DNA of 64,000 nucleotides, from NCBI RefSeq assembly GCF_028768465.1, contig NZ_CP118225.1, positions 1,779,001-1,843,000 on the forward strand, in the 5' to 3' direction. The stretch is from Rhodopirellula sp. P2 (GTDB lineage: Bacteria > Planctomycetota > Planctomycetia > Pirellulales > Pirellulaceae). The notes below the pieces were generated by a model. The model was not told the DNA's origin, made no database searches, and worked only from the letters and a program-made list of their open reading frames with translations. The position numbers were made by a program, and so were the translations under genes. How positions within the stretch are numbered: the first letter of the stretch is position 1; each line of letters opens with the position of its first letter. Below, one piece after another: positions 36,686 to 42,713 of this stretch.

Positions 36686-37749
36686 GAGGTCACTCCTGGC
36701 TGGAATTTCTCGCTTGCGCGTCGGGTTGCTATGGGGTCAGCGCGTCGTTCCGCGATGGATGGAGGGGCGATCGGTGGTTTCGGAGCCCAGGTCGTTGGCA
36801 GGTTGCCAGCGGGAAGGTCGCGAGTGGGCTTCGACAAATCATGGATGAGCGACACCAGTGGATTGAACAACGCCAGGCTGTAGGCCAATGCACCGGTCCC
36901 GCCGATCAAGCAAGTCAGCGCGATTGGCAATGCGACTTTCAACACGCTCATCCGGTTGGCGGCGCTGGTTCGGAAGTGAGTTCCCAGTCCCAGCAGAGTC
37001 GCTTCGGACGATGCGTTGAGCGTTCGACCACGAAGCGTGGTTTGCACCTGATTGCGAGCGGCTGGATTGCTGGCGAGCAAGTTGCAGCTCAGATTCACCG
37101 CTTCTTCGGCCGGGACACCCGTTTTGGCCATCGCAGCGATCAATCGCATGGCAACCGCAGAGGCGTTGTCACGGATGTAAGCGGAGCCACCGAGTCGGGG
37201 GGCCCATCGTGAGACGCCACCGGTGATCCAAATCAACAGGCATGTGCCCAGCAAGACGAGCGGCGCGACGACGAGCACCGTCGGCAAAAAATCAATGATT
37301 GGATCGGAGCGAGGGGCCTGCGGAGTGGAAGGAACCAGTTCCATGTCGGCACGCAGAGCGTTGACGCTGGGGCCAATGAAGTGGGTGAAGAATGCCAAAC
37401 CCAAGTACCCAACCACCGCCAAGGTCATCAAGTAGATGCACGATCCCCAAAGCAAACGCGACAGCGTTCGTTCGGAACGTGTGTTGTGGGTCAGCCCATC
37501 CAGAACGATCTGCATGTTTCCAGTGCGGTCGAACACTTCTCGTGCCGCCCGGTATCGTGTCGGCCATTCCGCCGCGGGTTGCCGTTTCAGCAACTCCACT
37601 TTTTCCAATGTCAGCTTGCCGCCCACGGATCCGCCGGTCCCCAAGTGAATGGGGACGCGGGCCATCACCGCGGCGGCGAGCCCGTCATGAAAAACATCGG
37701 CTTGAGGGACGGTGGTCAGGTGTTCCGGTGAGAAGGCAGATTCGCTCAT
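36682..37749 (-). CDS. Divergent GspF-like membrane protein (third copy)
   Basis: The 355-residue product has helices near LWGSCIYLMTLAVVGYLGLA, TVLVVAPLVLLGTCLLIWIT and VALPIALTCLIGGTGALAYS, matching GspF spacing, and a second-domain-like region (MRLIAAMAKTGVPAEEAVNL). The F-E-x-M-x-D-E-F-G motif of the other two copies is not recognisable; the equivalent place reads FFTHFIGPSVNALRADMEL. A Pro-rich tail follows the last helix. It overlaps the anti-sigma-like gene upstream and the second GspF downstream. Confidence 0.72.
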   Translation of the reverse strand: MSESAFSPEHLTTVPQADVFHDGLAAAVMARVPIHLGTGGSVGGKLTLEKVELLKRQPAAEWPTRYRAAREVFDRTGNMQIVLDGLTHNTRSERTLSRLLWGSCIYLMTLAVVGYLGLAFFTHFIGPSVNALRADMELVPSTPQAPRSDPIIDFLPTVLVVAPLVLLGTCLLIWITGGVSRWAPRLGGSAYIRDNASAVAMRLIAAMAKTGVPAEEAVNLSCNLLASNPAARNQVQTTLRGRTLNASSEATLLGLGTHFRTSAANRMSVLKVALPIALTCLIGGTGALAYSLALFNPLVSLIHDLSKPTRDLPAGNLPTTWAPKPPIAPPSIAERRADPIATRRASEKFQPGVTS

Positions 37750-38429
37750 GGTTGGCGTCCCGCTTCTTGATTGGGGTGGACGTTGTGTGGGGGCTGTTTC
37801 GTTGGGCGTTGGTCATCCATCACTTCCATCAACGCCCAGTCCAGTGATTGATTCGTCAGCGATGATCGCAGCATGGCTTTTTGTTCCACCTCGTCGCTGC
37901 TCATTCGCGGAAGCGGTGGGATGGATTGAATTGACTGTCCGACCCAAACGAAAGACAGCATGGCGGCCATCCCTAAACCAAGCATTCCGAGCACCCCGCC
38001 GGTTTTTTGTCTCGCATCGTTTTGTTGGCGAACCGACTCGAGGACTCGTGGGCGAAGTTCCGACGATGGTCGAACGTAGCGGCCTGCATCGCGAATCAAG
38101 TCTTCGATGGATTCACCGTTTTGAAGTTGCCAATTGTCCAATTCGTAGCCGTTGTTACTGAGAGGTGGATCGGGCAATGCCGTGCAGCGTTGCTTTCGAT
38201 CGGCTTCGTGCGTTTTTTGCGTCGCGAAAGTCGTCAAGACTTTCGGTTCCCGGCGATCGTTTCCGGAACTCTTGATTGGTTTCGCTACCAAATCTCCGAA
38301 ACTCTTGACGAGTTTCGCTACTGAATCTCCGAAACTCTTGACGAGTTTCGCTACTGAAATTCCGAAACTCTTGACGAGTTTCGCTACCAGGTGTTTTGCA
38401 GCGTTGAGGAACGAGTTGTGATCAGCCAT
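37746..38429 (-). CDS. Single-pass membrane protein, probable anti-sigma factor, with tandem N-terminal repeats
   Basis: The 227-residue product has one hydrophobic helix at about residues 152-172 (GVLGMLGLGMAAMLSFVWVG) with a cytoplasmic-type N-terminal half and a short outer tail. Residues 14-50 are 11-residue tandem units of the form VAKLVKSFGDS, coded by 33-base palindromic DNA. The start ATG at 38429 overlaps the ECF sigma factor stop by 8 bases, a placement typical of anti-sigma factors, but no zinc-binding HxxxCxxC motif was seen. Role inferred from position and topology. Confidence 0.65.
   Translation of the reverse strand: MADHNSFLNAAKHLVAKLVKSFGISVAKLVKSFGDSVAKLVKSFGDLVAKPIKSSGNDRREPKVLTTFATQKTHEADRKQRCTALPDPPLSNNGYELDNWQLQNGESIEDLIRDAGRYVRPSSELRPRVLESVRQQNDARQKTGGVLGMLGLGMAAMLSFVWVGQSIQSIPPLPRMSSDEVEQKAMLRSSLTNQSLDWALMEVMDDQRPTKQPPHNVHPNQEAGRQP
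38285..38395. repeat. Tandem 33-base palindromic repeats inside the anti-sigma-like gene
   Basis: Units of the form CCGAAACTCTTGACGAGTTT followed by CGCTACTGAATCT recur with 33-base spacing three times; a variant copy (AAACTCTTGATTGGTTTCGC) begins at about 38271 and a more distant one (CGAAAGTCGTCAAGACTTTC) lies at about 38224-38243. GAAACTC and GAGTTTC form the palindrome arms. The period of 33 keeps the reading frame. Confidence 0.8.
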
Positions 38430-38994
38430 GCGTGGGCACCTCCGATTCGACGTCGCCACGCAGCAGTTGCGTCATCTTCTGCATTCCATAGCGGTACCGG
38501 CTGGCGGATGTCCCGGGCGTGATCTCCAGGACGTCGGCGATTTCAAGGAACGTCATTTGTTCCCAGATCTTCAGCACGATCACTTCGCTCTGTTCGGTGG
38601 GCAATTTGCGAAGGGCTCGCCAAACCTCTCGGATCGTTTCTTCTTGTTCCAGTTCGTCGACTCGCCGAACGGTCAGCAGGTCCGCCAGGTTGTCGACCAA
38701 GCTCCAGCGAGATTTGCGTCGCGTGATCAGGAGCGATTCGTTGCGGACCATTCGCAGCAAGTAATTCCAGGGCTGGTCGGCATCGCGGATCAAGCGTGGT
38801 CGTTCAGCGACTTTCACCAGCACCGTTTGCACCGCGTCTTCGGCGTCGTGCTGGTTCCGCGTGATCGTCGTGGCGAATCGCACCATCCGGCTCGACGTCA
38901 GGTCGATCAGGCCAGCGACCGCGTCCCCACCGTGAACCACCATGTGGTCGACGCACTGAAAAACGCGTTTCGAAAAGGGGGTGGAGTTGCTCAT
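38422..38994 (-). CDS. ECF-type RNA polymerase sigma factor
   Basis: The 190-residue protein has sigma region 2 (SSRMVRFATTITRNQHDAED then AVQTVLVKVAERP) and region 4 (LPTEQSEVIVLKIWEQMTFL, then EIADVLEITPGTSASRYRYG), the layout of ECF sigma factors. The ATG at 38994 is chosen; the frame is open to 39255, but that part encodes an Arg/Glu/Ser low-complexity stretch made of a tandem-repeat array and is not plausible as coding. It heads a minus-strand cluster of an anti-sigma-like protein, three GspF-like and three pseudopilin-like genes, and probably controls it. Confidence 0.88.
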   Translation of the reverse strand: MSNSTPFSKRVFQCVDHMVVHGGDAVAGLIDLTSSRMVRFATTITRNQHDAEDAVQTVLVKVAERPRLIRDADQPWNYLLRMVRNESLLITRRKSRWSLVDNLADLLTVRRVDELEQEETIREVWRALRKLPTEQSEVIVLKIWEQMTFLEIADVLEITPGTSASRYRYGMQKMTQLLRGDVESEVPTHG

Positions 38995-39054
38995 CAAACA
39001 ACAGGATGCGCCCCAGCGAGTCATTTGTCTAAACAATTTGAAAAAATGTTCGTT

Positions 39055-39172
39055 GCCTCGCGCTCGCGCTCGCTCGCGCTCGCTCTCGCGCTCTCGCGCT
39101 CTCGCGCTCTCGCGCTCTCGCGCTCTCGCTCGATTGCTCGATTGCTCGATTGCTCGATTGCTCGATTGCTCG
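39055..39172. repeat. Octamer tandem-repeat array upstream of the ECF sigma gene
   Basis: An irregular CGCTCG-rich start (39055-39082) is followed by five perfect copies of CTCTCGCG (39083-39122), a variant copy, and five copies of CGATTGCT (39131-39170). Both unit lengths are 8 bases, so the array does not keep a reading frame. It lies in the divergent intergenic region between the sigma gene and the GntR gene. Confidence 0.9.
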
Positions 39173-39196
39173 TGGTTTCGATTACGAGCACGAGCA

Positions 39197-39248
39197 CCGG
39201 TCTTCGACCTGAGCACGAGTTTGGTTGCGAGTGCCGGTCTTCGACCTG
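39197..39248. repeat. 15-bp direct repeat pair upstream of GntR promoter
   Basis: CCGGTCTTCGACCTG occurs exactly at 39197-39211 and 39234-39248, 37 bases apart start to start, just upstream of the GntR -35 element. The unit contains the short palindrome GGTCTTCGACC. It may be a regulatory site or a short duplication. Confidence 0.55.
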
Positions 39249-39279
39249 GAGCCACGATTTGAAATTCTAGGAAAAACAG

Positions 39280-39325
39280 TTGACTCGCCGTCGGGACACC
39301 TGTATCAATGAGTTAATACAAGGGG
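39280..39325 (+). promoter_or_regulatory. Promoter and operator of the GntR-ABC operon
   Basis: TTGACT (39280-39285) and TATCAA (39303-39308) are 17 bases apart, a good housekeeping-type promoter. The -10 lies inside the imperfect palindrome TGTATCAATGAGTTAATACA (39301-39320), with TGTAT/ATACA arms, which fits an operator for the GntR repressor coded just downstream. AGGGG at 39321-39325 is the likely ribosome binding site, 6 bases before the ATG at 39332. Confidence 0.75.
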
Positions 39326-39331
39326 TCAGTT

Positions 39332-39727
39332 ATGCAGATTCATTTATCCGACGACGGCGTGCCGCTCTATCAACAGGTGGTCCAGCAGATTCGACATCGA
39401 ATTCTGTCGGGCCAGCTTTCTGGTGGAGACGAGATGCCCGCCATCCGAACGTTGGCGGAGCGATTGCGCGTCAATCCGAACACCATCGCGCGAGCTTATC
39501 GCGAACTCGAACAAGCGGGCTTGGTCGAGAAACGTCGCACCCGAGGCACGTTTGTCTCGTCCTCGCCGACGTCGATGTCCGCGAAAGCGAAGCGGGAGGC
39601 GATCGAGCCCGCGATCGATCAATTGCTCGTGCTCTCGCAAGGGCTGGGCGTGGATGCCAAAGAATTGTCGCAATGGATTCTCCGTCGCGATGAAGAGTTG
39701 CAACGCAAACGGGGAGAAACGTCATGA
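39332..39727 (+). CDS. GntR-family regulator, YtrA type
   Basis: The 131-residue protein has an N-terminal winged helix (PLYQQVVQQIRHRILSGQLS, then MPAIRTLAERLRVNPNTIAR, AYRELEQAGLVEKRRTRGTF) and only a short helical tail, the layout of the YtrA subgroup that controls ABC-transporter operons. The ABC ATPase gene overlaps its stop by 4 bases. A palindrome spanning the -10 region is its probable binding site, giving self-repression relieved by an unknown signal. Confidence 0.92.
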   Translation: MQIHLSDDGVPLYQQVVQQIRHRILSGQLSGGDEMPAIRTLAERLRVNPNTIARAYRELEQAGLVEKRRTRGTFVSSSPTSMSAKAKREAIEPAIDQLLVLSQGLGVDAKELSQWILRRDEELQRKRGETS

Positions 39728-40719
39728 ACGATGTTCAAGAGTCGTCGGTGCAAGATGCCGTGGTGGTTGAAAACCTGAGTCAACGATTTGGCCGGACGGA
39801 GGCACTGAGCGATGTTTCGCTGAAGATCCCGCAAGGAACCGTGTTTGGGTTGTTGGGGCTGAACGGCGCCGGCAAGACCACTTTGCTGCGTCACTTGTTG
39901 GGGTTGCATCAACCGCGAGTCGGCAGGGTCCGCGTGCTGGGATGCAACCCGATCACCGATCGCGAAAAAGTGATGCGGCGAATGGGGTACCTTTCTGAAG
40001 AAGACAGCTTGCCGACTTGGATGCGAGTTCGTGATCTGACCCAGTTTTGCGAGGCGATCTATCCGACCTGGGATCGTGCGTACGCGGCGGAGTTGTGTGA
40101 ATGGTTTGAGTTGTCACCGGACACCAAACTTCGTTCGCTCTCCAAGGGCGGCCGAGCGCGAGCGGGGTTGATTGCCGCAATCGCTCACAAGCCGGACTTG
40201 TTGGTTTTGGATGAACCCGGCAGCGGGCTGGATCCGCTCGCTCGCGATGACATTTTGCAAGCGATCATTCGAACGGTCAGCTTGGAAGGCCGGACCGTGA
40301 TCTTCAGCAGCCACTTGCTCGACGAGGTCAGCCGGGTGTGTGACCAGGTCGCGATCATGCATCAGGGCAAACTGATTGAATCCATGCCGATGATGGCGGT
40401 CGACGAACGCTATGAAGAATGGATCTTGCGATCGCGTGACGAGACGATCACGACACAACACGCTCGGAGAGATTGTCCGGTGGAAGCAGGTTTGGGCTGG
40501 CATCAGGAAGACGGTGAATGGTCGCTGTTGGTGCCTCGGCAATCGGATTTGTCGCCGGCCGCGTTGCCGCCGGATTGGCAATGGATTGAAAGTCGTCATG
40601 TGACGCTGAAGCGATTGTTCGAAGCTCACGTGCGAGCCCCGCGGCAGTCAGCGACGACTGGGGATCCTTCAGGCCAAACGCCAGGTCGCGCGGCTGCCAC
40701 GATGGAGTCGTTGTCATGA
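39724..40719 (+). CDS. ABC transporter ATP-binding protein
   Basis: This 331-residue ATPase has Walker A in LLGLNGAGKTTLLRHLLG, a Q-loop near VMRRMGYLSEEDSLP, a signature LSKGGRARAGLIAAIAHKPD (LSKGG in place of LSGGQ), Walker B LLVLDEPGSGLDPLARDD and the switch His in IFSSHLLDEVSRV. The last 100 residues form a non-conserved regulatory tail. It is the energy-coupling part of an exporter with the membrane protein that follows (4-base overlap). This arrangement resembles YtrB-type systems that respond to cell-wall stress. Confidence 0.92.
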   Translation: MNDVQESSVQDAVVVENLSQRFGRTEALSDVSLKIPQGTVFGLLGLNGAGKTTLLRHLLGLHQPRVGRVRVLGCNPITDREKVMRRMGYLSEEDSLPTWMRVRDLTQFCEAIYPTWDRAYAAELCEWFELSPDTKLRSLSKGGRARAGLIAAIAHKPDLLVLDEPGSGLDPLARDDILQAIIRTVSLEGRTVIFSSHLLDEVSRVCDQVAIMHQGKLIESMPMMAVDERYEEWILRSRDETITTQHARRDCPVEAGLGWHQEDGEWSLLVPRQSDLSPAALPPDWQWIESRHVTLKRLFEAHVRAPRQSATTGDPSGQTPGRAAATMESLS

Positions 40720-42560
40720 ACGCATCATCCATTCAGCAATCGACCATTCAGCAATCGACGGTGACTGGTTCACCCGCGAATGACGGGTTCGTCAGCGACC
40801 ATCGGAACGATTGGCAAAAGGACTGTCTTGCTGCGGCGAGATTGCTTTGGGCTCGCTGGGGCGGTGTGTGGCAAAAGCTGTGGGTGCTGTCACTGATTGG
40901 TGTCGCTTTGGCCGCGTGGATGCACCGATTGTTTGGGACGGATGTTTTGTTGGCTTCCAACGCCATCGCGGGAGTCATGGCGGTGACGCAAGCCCCGCTG
41001 CTGTTGTGGTCGATTTTCGCGATTGATTGGTCGGGACCGGATGTGGAGCGGAAAGCGTCCGGGTTCGATGCGTTTCTGCTGCGCAGTCCGATCCCATCGA
41101 GCCGATTGTTGCTGGTCGCCGCGGTGGCTCGACATGCGGCGATCGCAATCTCGTTGTTGATGATTGCGATCGCGATTGAACTTTCGATCGCGGACCGTAG
41201 CCAGCATGAGCGTTGGATCTATCTGGCATTGTGGATCTCGCTCGGCACCGGATCCATGGCAGTGTTAGCGTTCTGTTGGCGGCCATTCTCTTGGAACGGG
41301 TATCGAGTCCTCACTTTGCTGGTGCTGATTCCTACCGGATACATGGTGATGTGTTGGCCGTTCCTAGCACTGGATCCGGATCATCCGAAATGGTTGCTGC
41401 TCGCGTATTTTCCATGGCTGATGCTCTTGCTTTGGGGAGGAACTCTTTGGATCACGTATCGATCATTGGAGCTTGCCCGAGCCAACTCGTATGGACTGGA
41501 TGATGCCGGTTCGATCACGGCGAGGATTCGTGAGTTCGCATCATCAATCGGCGAACGGATTCTCGGTGTGGGGGCGTCGGTTCGGAGAGGTGGGCAAGCG
41601 TCGGCGCTGGCGTGGTTTGACGGTCGTCAGTCACGGGCAATGCGCTGGTCCATCATCGCGTGGATTGGTGTGCCGACGCTCGTGTTGCTGGCCTGTTTGC
41701 CACTCAATTTTGCTTCCGTGGTGGTCGCTGGTTTGATCGTGCTGACTTACACCGCGTTGTCGACAGCGGGCGGTTGGGGAGAAGTCAGCGGCATGCGACG
41801 AGCGTCGCAGGGCAGGGCGATGCCGTTGTTGTTGGCGGTCAGCCCGGTTTCGCGAGAAGTTCTGGCCGCGATCAAAGTGTGGCGAACGATCCGGTTGGTG
41901 TGGCTGGCATCGTTGGTCACGTTTGGCGTGCTGGGGGCCTTTGCCATCCCGGCCAATCAGCCGGTGTGGAATCAATGGTCCGAGTCGATGGCGTCGGGGA
42001 CCGGTGTGAGTTCCTTTGCGATGGGAGTTCGGGTGTCACTCGCGATTGCTCTGTTCTCAACCATGGTTTTGGTTGGATGCGGTGTGGCCATGCTGTGGTT
42101 GGCGTTGATGGCCGATCGCCGAGTCACCGCCGCGGTCACTTTTGTGGTCAGCGTTGGTTTTCTCTGGGGGGCCTTTCGATTGGGATCGTGGTTTGTCAGC
42201 CAAAGTGAGTGGGAGGTCATGCTGCAAGAGTTTCGACTTGGCGTTTTGCAGATTCTAACTTGGGTCACGTGGTTGCTGTGGGCGAAGCTGGCCACGGTCG
42301 TGGTGGCGTTCGTGCAGGCCATTCGGCAACCGGGAACGCCCAAAGCTTGGATTGCAAAATCAGTCGCGGTGTGGTGTCTCACCGTTGTGTTGCTTTCCGC
42401 TGTTTTGATGGGGGTGTTGCCCCAGCAAATCGTCTTGAGCGAATCGTGGGGAACCTGGACACCCACTTTCTTACCGGTCGCGATGGTGATCGCTTTGGTG
42501 ATGCCGCTGGCGAGAGTTTTGATTCTGCCATGGGCCGTCGGGCGTGACCTTCACCGATGA
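40716..42560 (+). CDS. Membrane protein, probable ABC exporter permease
   Basis: The 614-residue protein is highly hydrophobic with about a dozen predicted helices, for example LWVLSLIGVALAAWMHRLFG, FLALDPDHPKWLLLAYFPWL, SIIAWIGVPTLVLLACLPLN and LAIALFSTMVLVGCGVAMLW. It lacks family-specific motifs I can name. Position directly after the ABC ATPase with ATGA overlap makes it the transmembrane subunit. The N-terminus (first 25 residues) is polar with a short Gln/Ser repeat (SSIQQSTIQQSTVTG). Confidence 0.78.
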   Translation: MNASSIQQSTIQQSTVTGSPANDGFVSDHRNDWQKDCLAAARLLWARWGGVWQKLWVLSLIGVALAAWMHRLFGTDVLLASNAIAGVMAVTQAPLLLWSIFAIDWSGPDVERKASGFDAFLLRSPIPSSRLLLVAAVARHAAIAISLLMIAIAIELSIADRSQHERWIYLALWISLGTGSMAVLAFCWRPFSWNGYRVLTLLVLIPTGYMVMCWPFLALDPDHPKWLLLAYFPWLMLLLWGGTLWITYRSLELARANSYGLDDAGSITARIREFASSIGERILGVGASVRRGGQASALAWFDGRQSRAMRWSIIAWIGVPTLVLLACLPLNFASVVVAGLIVLTYTALSTAGGWGEVSGMRRASQGRAMPLLLAVSPVSREVLAAIKVWRTIRLVWLASLVTFGVLGAFAIPANQPVWNQWSESMASGTGVSSFAMGVRVSLAIALFSTMVLVGCGVAMLWLALMADRRVTAAVTFVVSVGFLWGAFRLGSWFVSQSEWEVMLQEFRLGVLQILTWVTWLLWAKLATVVVAFVQAIRQPGTPKAWIAKSVAVWCLTVVLLSAVLMGVLPQQIVLSESWGTWTPTFLPVAMVIALVMPLARVLILPWAVGRDLHR

Positions 42561-42713
42561 GTTGTTGTCGACGCAATGGAGGTCGTGCAGTTTTCAAATG
42601 TTGTGTTGCAATGCCTCCCCCAAAACTTCGTTTCGGGAGAGGTGCTCAAATGCTGAAACTTGCTAAAACGCGGCCTCGATCAACGGCACGACCTCAATGG
42701 AGTGGTGTGGCCT

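Noticed and set aside
38995-39255. N-terminal extension of the ECF sigma factor
   Set aside because: The extension is coded by octamer repeats giving Arg/Glu/Ser low complexity; the ATG at 38994 starts a protein of usual ECF length.
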